Part shown: piece after piece, positions 8,238 to 16,859 of the stretch
Layout of the letters: each line of letters opens with the position of its first letter
How positions within the stretch are numbered: the first letter of the stretch is position 1
From: Ignavibacteria bacterium
GTDB lineage: Bacteria; Bacteroidota; Ignavibacteria; UBA10030; SZUA-254
Assembly (NCBI GenBank): GCA_016178595.1
Contig: JACOSY010000059.1
Span: forward strand, 24,819 to 88,818
DNA length: 64,000 nt
Direction: 5' to 3'
Made by a program: the position numbers and the translations under genes
Notes under the pieces: model-generated
The model's input: the letters and a program-made list of their open reading frames with translations, nothing else
Database searches by the model: none
What the model was told of the DNA's origin: nothing

Positions 8238-10145
8238 TCAACCAAAGCTCACGTGCTTGCCACGTTCGAGCATCGTTTCGATAATAACGCGGCTCACGAC
8301 TACAGCGCTGAACACGCTGGCCACGATGCCGATCATCAGCGTGAGCGCGAAACCCTGCACCGGTCCGCTTCCGAACTGGTAGAGAATAACGCCCGTGATG
8401 AACGCCGTGAGGTTTGCGTCGAAGATGGCGGTGAACGCACGCGAATAGCCTGCATCGATCGCAGCCATGAGCGACTTGCCGGTCACGGACTCTTCACGGA
8501 TACGCTCGAAGATCAGCACGTTCGCGTCGACCGCGATAGCCACAGTCAGGATGAGACCTGCAATGCCGGGTAACGTTAGTGTTCCCTGGAACGCTGCCAA
8601 GACACCGAGAACAAACAGGATGTTCAGAAAGAGGGCAATGTCTGCCATCATGCCGCCGGAGCGGTAGTAGAAAATCATGAACACAACGGTGAGCGCAAGC
8701 GCAAGTGTCGCAGACCAGATCCCCTTGTTGATCGAGTCTTCGCCAAGTGACGGACCGACAGTAGCCTGCTGGATGATTTCAACGGGAGCGGGGAGCGCAC
8801 CGGCTTTCAAAACGATCTCAAGAAGTTTTGCCTCTTCAACGTTATCCATGCCTGAAATTTGCGAGCGGCCGCCGGTGATCTTATTCTGAACGACAGGAGC
8901 AGAGAAGCACGCATTGTCCATGATGATCGCGATACGCTTCTTAATGTTTGCGCCGGTGATCCGCGCCCAATCGTGAGCTCCTTCGCCGTTCATTTCCATT
9001 TCGACGATCGGTGTATTGAATTGAGGATCAATCGTCGCACGGGCATTGACAATAACGCCGCCGGTGAGTTCAGGATTCTTCTTCACTGCATAGAGAGCGA
9101 AGAATGGTTTTCCTTCCGCCGTAAAAGAAGACTTTGCCGACCAGGTGAAGCTCATGTCGGATGGAAGAAGTCTTTTTATATCCGGTTGATCAAGAATTCG
9201 CATCACCCGTGCCCGGTCTTCCTCGGCGCTGTACAACTGGCCGCTCCATGCCTGTCCTTCCTGCTGGAAAGGATTCGCGATGGCGAAGAACGGATGATCC
9301 TTTTTCGCCTGCTCAAGCGCCTTGGTCTTATCATCGGAGATATTGGCGAGTGCAGAGTCGGCTGCCGACTTGGCCGTATCGGTCTTGGCAGTGCTGGATT
9401 TCGATGCGAGGCTCTTCGAAGAATCTGCCGTCAAGGAATCGGCAAGCGGTTTGCCGGCGAGAACTTTGTCGACCGATTCGTAGACCTTGAGGGCGATTTC
9501 CGGATCGATGAGGAGCTTGAATTCCAGGAGCGCAGTTCCCTGAAGCAGTTTTCGAACTTCCTCCTCCTTGCTGACGCCGGGAAGCTCGACGATGATTCGC
9601 CGCGCACCCTGCTTCTGAATGGATGGTTCCGAAACACCATACTGATCGACGCGGTTACGAACGATTTCCTTCGCTCGGTCGACCGCATTCGTGCTCTCGT
9701 CGCGCAGCTTGCTGACGATGTCATTGTCGCTATCACGAATGCTGCCGTAGTAGCGGCTCAGGCGCACTTGCCGTGCCTGGAATTTCTGCTGCAGGATATC
9801 GATGACATCCTGGTCACCGGCAGCTTTCATTTCGGCGCGGACTTCATTCATGATGCTGTTGAAAAGATCATCTTTGTTTTTTGCAAGATCTTCAAGCAGC
9901 TTCAGCGTGTTGACTTCGAGGACGACACGCATCCCGCCTTGCAAATCGAGACCGAGCTTGATACGCTTTGTACGGGCATCGCGCAGATCGCTTCCATGCT
10001 CATCGACGAACTTTAAGCTGTCGGCGCTGTTGAGATTTCGAAGTTCTTTGCCGAACTTGTAGTCTTTGTATGTCGGATAGAGGAAGTAAAGCGAGATCAG
10101 AACGCAGGCGACAATGAAAACAGACTTACCACGGTTTTTCTTCAC
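8238..10145 (-). CDS. secD: Protein translocase subunit SecD
   Basis: 635 residues, somewhat longer than usual because of a Ser/Ala/Lys/Asp-rich, probably disordered insertion at about 235-290 (SKSLASKSSTAKTDTAKSAA) in the first periplasmic domain. Recognisable parts are the N-terminal membrane segment, KLGLDLQGGMRVVLEV (about 63-78), VRNRVDQYGVSEPSIQKQG, the P2/P3 region, and the RND-type C-terminal membrane domain with AVDANVLIFERIREE. It acts with SecF at the inner membrane to drive late steps of export and to release substrates. A consensus promoter lies 72-100 bases upstream, so secD-secF-STAS probably form one transcript. Confidence 0.97.
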   Translation of the reverse strand: MKKNRGKSVFIVACVLISLYFLYPTYKDYKFGKELRNLNSADSLKFVDEHGSDLRDARTKRIKLGLDLQGGMRVVLEVNTLKLLEDLAKNKDDLFNSIMNEVRAEMKAAGDQDVIDILQQKFQARQVRLSRYYGSIRDSDNDIVSKLRDESTNAVDRAKEIVRNRVDQYGVSEPSIQKQGARRIIVELPGVSKEEEVRKLLQGTALLEFKLLIDPEIALKVYESVDKVLAGKPLADSLTADSSKSLASKSSTAKTDTAKSAADSALANISDDKTKALEQAKKDHPFFAIANPFQQEGQAWSGQLYSAEEDRARVMRILDQPDIKRLLPSDMSFTWSAKSSFTAEGKPFFALYAVKKNPELTGGVIVNARATIDPQFNTPIVEMEMNGEGAHDWARITGANIKKRIAIIMDNACFSAPVVQNKITGGRSQISGMDNVEEAKLLEIVLKAGALPAPVEIIQQATVGPSLGEDSINKGIWSATLALALTVVFMIFYYRSGGMMADIALFLNILFVLGVLAAFQGTLTLPGIAGLILTVAIAVDANVLIFERIREESVTGKSLMAAIDAGYSRAFTAIFDANLTAFITGVILYQFGSGPVQGFALTLMIGIVASVFSAVVVSRVIIETMLERGKHVSFG

Positions 10146-10216
10146 GAAAGATCCTTCAATTCCTGAATGAGAGAAAATGAATGGAAAACGGCAATTCCGC
10201 CGAATGTTGGAGTGAA

Positions 10217-10245
10217 AATATAACGGAATTTTCCAAGAAAGTCAA
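10217..10245 (-). promoter_or_regulatory. secD promoter
   Basis: Minus-strand TTGACT (10240-10245), 17 bases, TATATT (10217-10222). The predicted leader is about 65 bases. Confidence 0.7.
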
Positions 10246-10367
10246 TCACTCTTTCCGCGCGGTACCGTAACCTCCGGAAAAGACTCTACACTCGACGACG
10301 GGAAATACTCTCTTCGATGGATAGTTATCTCCTCGATAATCTGAAAGCAATTGCAAGGGAAGAGCGA

Positions 10368-10396
10368 TTGATTCTGATTTCGAAGAGAACTATATT
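10368..10396 (+). promoter_or_regulatory. Promoter of the GHL10 gene
   Basis: TTGATT (10368-10373), 17 bases, TATATT (10391-10396), followed by a leader of about 60 bases to the ATG at 10460. The -10 element overlaps the start of the 17-bp tandem duplication. Confidence 0.6.
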
Positions 10397-10427
10397 GTGC
10401 AACAATTTCTATAGTGCAACAATTTCT
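10394..10427. repeat. 17-bp tandem duplication next to a -10 element
   Basis: Two adjacent copies of ATTGTGCAACAATTTCT (10394-10410) and ATAGTGCAACAATTTCT (10411-10427), 16 of 17 bases identical. The inner TTGTGCAACAA is itself a dyad. It sits at the predicted transcription start, where it could act as operator for a repressor or simply be a recent duplication. Confidence 0.6.
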
Positions 10428-10459
10428 TCAACCCGTCACTGAATGTACTCCCGGTTCTA

Positions 10460-12205
10460 ATGCGTTCAAGTTCTGTGGTCGCGTTGTGTATCGTTCTACC
10501 TATGCTTTCTTTCTCGCAGCAATCTCTCGCGAGAATTGTACCGCCCAAGCACGAGGTGCGGGCTGTGTGGATTACGACTGTGCTTGGACTTGACTGGCCA
10601 AAGTCGCAAAACCCCCAAGAGCAGCAACAATCGTTGCTGAAGATCGTCGAGAAGCTGCACGAAGCACATTTCAACACTATCTTCTTTCAAGTTCGCGGCC
10701 GGGCCGATGCGATGTACCGGTCCACCTTCGAGCCGTGGCCGCAACAACTCACGGGAACACTTGGTCGCGATCCGGGGTGGGATCCGCTCGCATTTCTTCT
10801 CAGCGAAGCACACGCGCGAGGCATGGAGGTGCACGCGTGGTTCAATACGATGCTGGCGCAAAGCGGCGGGGGAACGCCATCGCGCCCGCAGTCTTTCCAT
10901 GTCATCGAGCTGCATCCCGAGTGGGTCAAGGAGATCGATGGTGAGTATTGGTTCGACCCGGGTATTCCTGCCGTTCGGAAATATCTTCTCCAGGTTGCGA
11001 TGGATGTCGTCCGTCATTACGATATCGACGGCATGCACTTTGATTATATCCGCTATCCACAAAAACCTTTTCCGGACAAAACGACGTACAAACGCTATGG
11101 CCGCGGGATGCAGAAGGATGAATGGCGCCGGGAGAACATCAATGCGTTCGTTCGGGCATTTCACGATTCTGCACTTGCCGAAAAGCCGATGCTCAAAATC
11201 GGTTCGGCGCCGATCGGCATCTACGCGAACACCGGCGGCATGAGAGGATTGCAAGGCTACTCGGAACTCTATCAAGATTCGCGGAAATGGATTCGTGAAG
11301 GTTGGCAAGATTATCTTGCTCCACAAGTCTACTGGCCGCTTGATGGAAGAAACCACGATCCCGGCTTTGCATCTCTCGCCAGTGAATGGGTAGGAAATTC
11401 ATCGGGCAAACACGTCTACATCGGCATTGGTGCGTATAAGCCTGAAGTGTTCAGCCAGATTCCGGTACTCATCGATTCGTCGCGTGCTATTGGAGCGAAT
11501 GGAAATGGATTTTTCCGATGGGAGAACATCGGTGCGTCACTTGATGTCGGCGGACGGTATCAAACGACCGCTCTTATTCCTCCGATGCCGTGGAAGGATT
11601 CCGTTCCGCCTGAAATTCCGCGGAACGTCACGGTTGCAAGCATTGCCGATGGCTTCTTTCACCTTCAATGGATGCCGCCGCTGCCTGCGCAAGACGGTGA
11701 TGGAGCGAAGATGTATGCGATCTATCGTTCAACAACCGCGCCGCTCGACATTGGGAACGCGGAAAATCTTCTCACAACACTTCCGGGAAGTTCGTTGGAG
11801 TTTACCGATACCATCACGCATCCTCAAACGACCAAATACTTCTATGCCGTCACCGCACTCGATAAAGCAAATAACGAAAGCGCTCCGGCAGTCGAGAGCG
11901 TAGTGCTGCCGGAGATCGCAGAGTTATCGCGGCACTTCTCGCTGGCGCTGGCGCTCGGGGAAACGTATCCCAACCCGGCGTCATCGGTCGTGTTCATCCC
12001 GTACGAAATCCAGCGATCTGCGCCGGTTATCGTTAAGATACTCGATCGGAATAATAAAGAAGTCGTCGACGTTGTCGATTCAATCCAAAAGCCCGGTCGG
12101 TATGTTGCCGCCGCCGATATCTCGAAACTTGAGGATGGAACGTATACGTGCCTCCTTGTTGCCGGAGATCAGACGATAAGAAAAACTTTAAGAATTGATA
12201 ATTGA
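10460..12205 (+). CDS. Secreted GHL10-type glycoside hydrolase with FN3 and T9SS domain
   Basis: 581 residues. A signal peptide (MRSSSVVALCIVLPMLSFSQ) is followed by a glycosyl-hydrolase-like 10 barrel (DUF187/YngK type) at about 28-370: HEVRAVWITTVLGLDWP, FNTIFFQVRGRADAMY, ARGMEVHAWFN and IDGMHFDYIRYP are family hallmarks. A fibronectin type III domain follows at about 385-480. The end (YPNPASSVVFIPYEI ... TYTCLLVAGDQTIRKTLRI) looks like a divergent T9SS sorting domain. Proteins of this barrel family act on cell-wall or exopolysaccharide glycans, but the exact substrate cannot be read here. It is a single-gene unit with its own promoter, convergent with the methyltransferase. Confidence 0.88.
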   Translation: MRSSSVVALCIVLPMLSFSQQSLARIVPPKHEVRAVWITTVLGLDWPKSQNPQEQQQSLLKIVEKLHEAHFNTIFFQVRGRADAMYRSTFEPWPQQLTGTLGRDPGWDPLAFLLSEAHARGMEVHAWFNTMLAQSGGGTPSRPQSFHVIELHPEWVKEIDGEYWFDPGIPAVRKYLLQVAMDVVRHYDIDGMHFDYIRYPQKPFPDKTTYKRYGRGMQKDEWRRENINAFVRAFHDSALAEKPMLKIGSAPIGIYANTGGMRGLQGYSELYQDSRKWIREGWQDYLAPQVYWPLDGRNHDPGFASLASEWVGNSSGKHVYIGIGAYKPEVFSQIPVLIDSSRAIGANGNGFFRWENIGASLDVGGRYQTTALIPPMPWKDSVPPEIPRNVTVASIADGFFHLQWMPPLPAQDGDGAKMYAIYRSTTAPLDIGNAENLLTTLPGSSLEFTDTITHPQTTKYFYAVTALDKANNESAPAVESVVLPEIAELSRHFSLALALGETYPNPASSVVFIPYEIQRSAPVIVKILDRNNKEVVDVVDSIQKPGRYVAAADISKLEDGTYTCLLVAGDQTIRKTLRIDN

Positions 12206-12262
12206 TGGGATTGAAGATTGATTCATTCTCTCATTGGAAAAATGACACGATGGAAAAACGGT

Positions 12263-13297
12263 TCAATGTTTCTCTGCATGTACCAGATGAACGCCGGGCA
12301 CGGAAAGACGATTGAACTGCACGTTGTTCAGCCCTGCCTTCTCGCACCATGATTTCACTTCACTGAACGAATAGACGTTTCCTCCGATCTCATTCAAGAG
12401 ATTCAAGCCTACCATGAGAGGAAGCAATTGATCGACGCCTTTGCTTCGCGTGTCCTTCAATTGATCGAGGATATAGAGTGAGCCACCGCGCCGGAGCGCC
12501 GCTGCCAGCGATTCGATAAAGTGTCGATTCGTTTCTACTGGAAATCCGTGGATAATGTTGAAGGCAAGGACGGCGTCGTACTGTTCATTGTTGAAGCTTG
12601 CCCTCGTTACGTCGCAAGGCAGCAGCTGGATTCGATTTTCCAACCGATGCTTCCGGACGATCTCGCGAGTTGTCGTGAGCACTTCAGGAAAATCCGCGAT
12701 GGTGGCAGTGAGGTTCGGATTCCGTTTGCAGAGTTCGATGCTGTACAGCCCGTGCGAGCCGCAGACGTCGAGCAGTGATGATGCATTCGCTGCGAGCTTG
12801 AGCTGTGGGATGACATGCGGTATCAGCAGCCCGGCAAGGTCCATCATGCCAAGCGTATAGATTTTCCACTCCTTTTCGGTGAACATTTCAACGTATGTTT
12901 TTGGAGGTTTGCCTGCCTTCAGCGTGTCTTCCAGGTACATCCAGTGACCGTGCAAGAGCTCGATGTACGCAAGGAAGTTGCCGATGTAATGCGGCGCCGA
13001 CTTCACAAGCCATTTCTTTGACTGCGCAGTCAGCGAATAACTGTCACCATATTTTTTCAGATAGCCGGATGCGGACAAAGGCGGGAGGAGAAGCTGGAGA
13101 CTTTTCAGCGGAAGATTCAGGGACGATACAAGCTCTCGATCCGTCCGAGGTCGATCATGCAGAGCTTCAAATACTCCGAGCTTGTGAGCGAGCACGAGCG
13201 CCCTGCCGAGAAGAACGGCTGGGAATGAATCGTAGAGTGCGGAAGGGAGGAAGTTAAGCCGTGCGGCGAAAAATTCTCGTAGTGTAAAAGTGCTCAT
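12263..13297 (-). CDS. SAM-dependent O-methyltransferase, plant/ASMT-like family
   Basis: 344 residues. The N-terminal ~110 residues are a winged-helix dimerisation domain (LGVFEALHDRPRTDRELVSSLNLP), followed by a Rossmann methyltransferase domain with motif I LLDVCGSHGLYSIEL, the acidic loop TIADFPEV, and the catalytic-region motif RRGGSLYILDQL. This architecture is shared by acetylserotonin O-methyltransferase, CrtF, BchU and antibiotic O-methyltransferases. The substrate cannot be told from the sequence. It starts 6 bases after the preceding gene and appears to be the last gene of the TRAP operon, which may hint that its substrate or product is related to what the transporter imports. Confidence 0.85.
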   Translation of the reverse strand: MSTFTLREFFAARLNFLPSALYDSFPAVLLGRALVLAHKLGVFEALHDRPRTDRELVSSLNLPLKSLQLLLPPLSASGYLKKYGDSYSLTAQSKKWLVKSAPHYIGNFLAYIELLHGHWMYLEDTLKAGKPPKTYVEMFTEKEWKIYTLGMMDLAGLLIPHVIPQLKLAANASSLLDVCGSHGLYSIELCKRNPNLTATIADFPEVLTTTREIVRKHRLENRIQLLPCDVTRASFNNEQYDAVLAFNIIHGFPVETNRHFIESLAAALRRGGSLYILDQLKDTRSKGVDQLLPLMVGLNLLNEIGGNVYSFSEVKSWCEKAGLNNVQFNRLSVPGVHLVHAEKH

Positions 13298-13303
13298 CGA
13301 ACG

Positions 13304-13831
13304 TCACTTCGATGCTTCCTTAGCCCGCTTCTGTTTCCACGCGTATTGCTTGCCGTTCCAATAAATGAATCCTCCAAGTGAATCGCGTTTCGCAAGATGG
13401 ATGGCGTCTCCCGAATGCAATGCCGTTTCGTCTATCGTTCGAACGTCACGCAATGGAACCAACGTCCACATATCCATCTGCTGGAAATTATCGCCGGCTC
13501 TTCCCAACGACTTTCCTGCACCCAGGATTGTAACCGGCGTGCTGATGATTTGCGGCTTCTTCGCGTGAAAGATTACAATGCCGCTCTTGCCGGTATTCTT
13601 GTCCTGGATCTGGATCGCGATATCCTTCCGTCCGTCTCCATTGAAATCTCCTTTCAGAAAGGCGGGATGACGCGCGAATGTCAATGAATATTGTTGATCC
13701 AGGTTCTTGGCGAAGAATTCATTTCTCACCCACTTCGGAAGTTTGCGGAGCGGACTTGGAATAAGTTGTCCCTCTTGAGCGTCAACAGTGATGATGTTCA
13801 AGAGAAGGAAGAGAATGAGTTTCTTTGTCAT
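13304..13831 (-). CDS. Small exported FG-GAP-like protein
   Basis: 175 residues with a signal peptide (MTKKLILFLLLNIITVDAQ). In the middle, FLKGDFNGDGRKDIAIQIQD is a single calcium-binding FG-GAP/VCBS-type motif, as found in integrin-like propellers. The C-terminal half (GIVIFHAKKPQIISTPVTILG ... GFIYWNGKQYAWKQKR) resembles periplasmic proteins with one such motif and no known enzyme activity. It lies 30 bases after dctM and 6 bases before the methyltransferase gene, so it is probably part of the TRAP operon. Function unknown. Confidence 0.75.
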   Translation of the reverse strand: MTKKLILFLLLNIITVDAQEGQLIPSPLRKLPKWVRNEFFAKNLDQQYSLTFARHPAFLKGDFNGDGRKDIAIQIQDKNTGKSGIVIFHAKKPQIISTPVTILGAGKSLGRAGDNFQQMDMWTLVPLRDVRTIDETALHSGDAIHLAKRDSLGGFIYWNGKQYAWKQKRAKEASK

Positions 13832-13861
13832 ACATTACCTACATGAAATATGTGAGTGTCG

Positions 13862-15175
13862 CTAACGAAGGTTCAATGCTCGCACGAGCCACAGGCTCAA
13901 GTCCGGCACATACGTGATGAATATAAGAGCAAGCAGCAGAAGACCAATGTACGGCAAGGTTGCCTTGACCACGGTTGCGACCGGTTTCTCAAATCTATAA
14001 CTTGCGATGAACAAATTCAAGCCTACGGGAGGAGTCAGATAGCCGATCTCCAGGTTCGTCAGGAAGATAATTCCCAGGTGGAGCGGATCGACGTGGTACG
14101 CCGTCGCAATCGGGATGATCAGGGGTACGACGACGATGATTGCCGAGAAAATATCCATCATCATGCCGACGATCAGGAGAAAGATATTCAGCAGGACGAG
14201 AAACACCGCCTTACTTGAAATGAACTGCTGAATGAGCGCGAAGAGCTTCACCGGCACTTCCTGGTCAATCAGATAGTTCGTCAGTCCCATGGCGCAACCC
14301 AGGATGACGATGATCGCACCCACGAGCACCATGCTTTCGCGCATCACTCGCGGAATATCGGTGAAGAGTTTCAAGTCACGGTAGATGAATACCTCGACGA
14401 CGAGGACGTAGAATGCCGTGATCGCAGCAGCTTCGGTTGCCGTGAAGTACCCGCCATAAATTCCACCGAGGATAATGAACGGAAGCGGAATCTCCCATGC
14501 GGCGGCTTTCGCCGACGTCCAAACATTGTTCCAGGAGAAAGGAACCTGGGGCACCTTCGCCCGGATCCCGTGACGGACTGCGTACGTGGAAAGAATGATC
14601 ACGAGGAGCAGGCCGGGAATTAATCCGGCCGCAAAGAGCTTATGCACGCTGACATCGGGAACGCTTCCGGCTGCGGTGCCTGCATTCGAGGCGACCATCG
14701 AATAGAGAATGAGCGGCAAGCTCGGCGGGAAAAGGAGTCCGAGGCTTCCCGATGTTGTCAGAAGGCCGAGTGAGAAGCGCTCGGAATATTTTTCCTGAAT
14801 GAGGATTGGATACAGCAAGCCGCCAAGCGCGATGATCGTAACACCGGATGCACCGGTGAAGGCTGTGAAGATTGCGCACGAGACGAGCGCGACGACAGCG
14901 AGTCCACCGGGAATCCACCCAAAAAACGCTTGCGAGAGTGCAACAAGTCGTTGCGGCGTCTTGCTCTCTGCGAGAACATAGCCGGCAAATGTAAAGAGAG
15001 GAATGGCGATGAGCGTTGAAGCGCTGGAGAGACGATAGAGTTCGACGATGATGGCAGAAGTGTCGATCCCTTCAGCTGAAAATGCAAGAAGTGCAACCGC
15101 TCCGATAATGGAAAATAGCGGAGAGCCGAGGAACGCCAGGGCGATGAGCAGAAGTGCGATGAGAAGAGTCTCCAT
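13862..15175 (-). CDS. dctM: TRAP transporter large permease (DctM/TatM type)
   Basis: 437 residues, about 11-12 hydrophobic segments over the whole length. The sequence around FTGASGVTIIALGGLLYPIL and GSLGLLFPPSLPLILYSM matches the conserved core of the DctM family (ion-transporter superfamily). It is the sodium- or proton-coupled permease that moves the solute delivered by the periplasmic DctP protein. The stop codon of dctQ and this ATG overlap by one base (TGATG), so the two are translationally coupled. Confidence 0.95.
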   Translation of the reverse strand: METLLIALLLIALAFLGSPLFSIIGAVALLAFSAEGIDTSAIIVELYRLSSASTLIAIPLFTFAGYVLAESKTPQRLVALSQAFFGWIPGGLAVVALVSCAIFTAFTGASGVTIIALGGLLYPILIQEKYSERFSLGLLTTSGSLGLLFPPSLPLILYSMVASNAGTAAGSVPDVSVHKLFAAGLIPGLLLVIILSTYAVRHGIRAKVPQVPFSWNNVWTSAKAAAWEIPLPFIILGGIYGGYFTATEAAAITAFYVLVVEVFIYRDLKLFTDIPRVMRESMVLVGAIIVILGCAMGLTNYLIDQEVPVKLFALIQQFISSKAVFLVLLNIFLLIVGMMMDIFSAIIVVVPLIIPIATAYHVDPLHLGIIFLTNLEIGYLTPPVGLNLFIASYRFEKPVATVVKATLPYIGLLLLALIFITYVPDLSLWLVRALNLR

Positions 15176-15714
15176 CAGCGCTCGAGCGTTGGAACGTTCG
15201 GTTGAGGCAGCGATTGTTCTGTTGGATTGTTTGCCTCAATGATGTGTTCGATCATCCGAATGAAAAATCGGAATGCCATCAAACCAAAACCGACCGGAAT
15301 AATCACCTGGAACCACCGCGTGGGGAAATTCATTTGGCCGATCGTGAACAGCACCTCGCCCGATCCTTCATTCATCAGAAAAATCCAGCCGGCTTTCGCC
15401 AATGCGCCTGTGACAATCGCTGCGAAGAGATTGGTGAGGCTCCGGATGAGATGTGTGACTTTCACGGAGGTGAAACGAGTGACGATATCGAGGTTGATGT
15501 GCTTCTCGTGGCGCGTGGCAAGTGAGGCGCCAAGGAAGCCGACCCACAGAACAAGGTGGCGCAGGAATGGATCGGCCCATAAGAAGCTGGTGTCGAACAA
15601 GTTGCGGAGGATGACTTGCGCGAACGCAAAGCATATCATCACCGTCAGCAGACTAACAACAAGTGCGCTTTCCACCCATGAGAGTACGCGGCTGATCGCG
15701 CTGAGTACGTTCAT
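15175..15714 (-). CDS. dctQ: TRAP transporter small permease (DctQ type)
   Basis: 179 residues with four membrane segments. SFLWADPFLRHLVLWVGFLGASLATRHEKHINLDIV is the region conserved in DctQ proteins (tryptophan/glycine segment followed by the H-x-x-x-D loop). It forms the membrane complex with DctM. Its start overlaps the stop of dctP in an ATGA arrangement and it is coupled to dctM downstream. Confidence 0.93.
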   Translation of the reverse strand: MNVLSAISRVLSWVESALVVSLLTVMICFAFAQVILRNLFDTSFLWADPFLRHLVLWVGFLGASLATRHEKHINLDIVTRFTSVKVTHLIRSLTNLFAAIVTGALAKAGWIFLMNEGSGEVLFTIGQMNFPTRWFQVIIPVGFGLMAFRFFIRMIEHIIEANNPTEQSLPQPNVPTLER

Positions 15715-16838
15715 TTCGATGTCTTGATGTGACTCTTTCCCTGGCTTGCCCGGTAGTCGTAGACCACCTTCTCAAGGCGGTTCAGCACGTCCTCCGAGAA
15801 CAGCTTGCCAACCAACATCCGTCGGGCGTTCTTTCCGATCTCATCATACGAGGCGAGCACCTCCTTCGATGGAGCCTCAACGATCGTGATGCCGTTCTTC
15901 TTCATCGTCTCGATTGCTTTCTCGTTATCCTTTCGGCTTAGCATCGTTAGCTTCTGCATGAACTTCTTGCCGTTCCGGAGAAGAATTTCCTGAAGGTCGG
16001 CGGGCAGCTCATCGTACTTCTTTTTTGAAATTACCACTGCACCGGCTGCGTTCGCAAGCGGGACGTTGAGCATATATTTGACGTGCGAAAACCACTGGAA
16101 GCCAATGGCCGCGAGTGGGGGCGAGTAGACGGCGTTGATCAAACCGGTTTGTAGCGACGTGAGAACGTCGGTGATGGTGAGTGGAATCGGATGAATGCCG
16201 ATAGCCTTGAACGCTGCCCCGGCAATTGGGTCACCTTCCCACATCCACATCTTCACGTTCTTCATGTCGTCGGCAGTTCGCACCGGCGTGTTGCTGAACA
16301 CGTAGACGAATCCGACTTCCGCCCAGCCAAGGTTGATGAAACCATTCTCTTCAATCGCCTGGTTGAGCTCGTTGTTGAACGCGCGGTAAACCGTGTCCAC
16401 TTCCGCATACGACTTAAAAAGAAACGGCGAATCGAGGACGCGAACCTCCGAGGCAATCGTCGTCAATCCGTTGCCGCTGACGCCGGCGCTGTGGAGCTGG
16501 CCGAGCTTGATTTTTCTCAGATAATCCTTTTCGTCGCCCTGCGACATCCCGGCGTAAATCTTGAAGCCGAGCCGTCCGCCGCTTTCCGTGCGAATTGCTT
16601 TGTCGTATTCCCGCATCACCATCATCCACGTCGTTCCTTCGGGTGCGACCGTGGCAAATTTAATGGTGTATTGCTGTGCGCTTGTGAAAGTGCTTGCGAG
16701 CAGCAAGGAAAGGATCAATGCAAAAAATGTTGGAACCCTCACCCCCAGCCCCTCTCCCACTGGGAGAGGGGCGGCTCCGACGCCAGTCGGAGACGGGGCG
16801 AGGGTCTCATGTGAAACTCTTTTTAACCTGCGATGCAT
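15711..16838 (-). CDS. dctP: TRAP substrate-binding protein, TPAT type, with a repeat in its signal peptide
   Basis: 375 residues. The mature domain (from about 56, QYTIKFATVAPEGTTWMMVM) is a DctP-type solute-binding protein, with the family signature around FVYVFSNTPVRTADDMKNVKMW and the ENGFINLGWAEVG region. The start at 16838 is supported by GAAGGA 7 bases upstream. Between the charged n-region (MHRRLKRVSHE) and the hydrophobic core (FFALILSLLLASTF) lie about 26 extra residues (TLAPSPTGVGAAPLPVGEGL and following) encoded by a palindromic repeat. The signal peptide is thus unusually long. Next to a TatT gene, this should be the ligand-binding part of a TPAT system, in which the TPR protein helps deliver ligand. 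The ligand is unknown. Confidence 0.92.
   Translation of the reverse strand: MHRRLKRVSHETLAPSPTGVGAAPLPVGEGLGVRVPTFFALILSLLLASTFTSAQQYTIKFATVAPEGTTWMMVMREYDKAIRTESGGRLGFKIYAGMSQGDEKDYLRKIKLGQLHSAGVSGNGLTTIASEVRVLDSPFLFKSYAEVDTVYRAFNNELNQAIEENGFINLGWAEVGFVYVFSNTPVRTADDMKNVKMWMWEGDPIAGAAFKAIGIHPIPLTITDVLTSLQTGLINAVYSPPLAAIGFQWFSHVKYMLNVPLANAAGAVVISKKKYDELPADLQEILLRNGKKFMQKLTMLSRKDNEKAIETMKKNGITIVEAPSKEVLASYDEIGKNARRMLVGKLFSEDVLNRLEKVVYDYRASQGKSHIKTSK
16735..16808. repeat. Palindromic repeat inserted in the dctP signal sequence
   Basis: The segment begins ACCCTCACCCCCAGCCCCTC and ends GACGGGGCGAGGGTCTCA. It contains the stem CCCCTCTCCC/GGGAGAGGGG and a second stem CTCCGAC/GTCGGAG. It is in frame with dctP and has no stop codon in that frame. 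A related element (CCTCACCC...CCCTCTCC...GGTGAGG) lies at 63720-63828. Confidence 0.8.
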
Positions 16839-16859
16839 AGAATCCTTCGTCTCTTTCAG

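Larger units (their letters stand above)
10146..10459. other. Divergent intergenic region secD / glycoside hydrolase
   Basis: 314 bases without a gene. It holds one promoter for each direction and a 17-bp tandem duplication, listed separately. No RNA gene or operator with clear dyad symmetry was seen. Confidence 0.6.
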
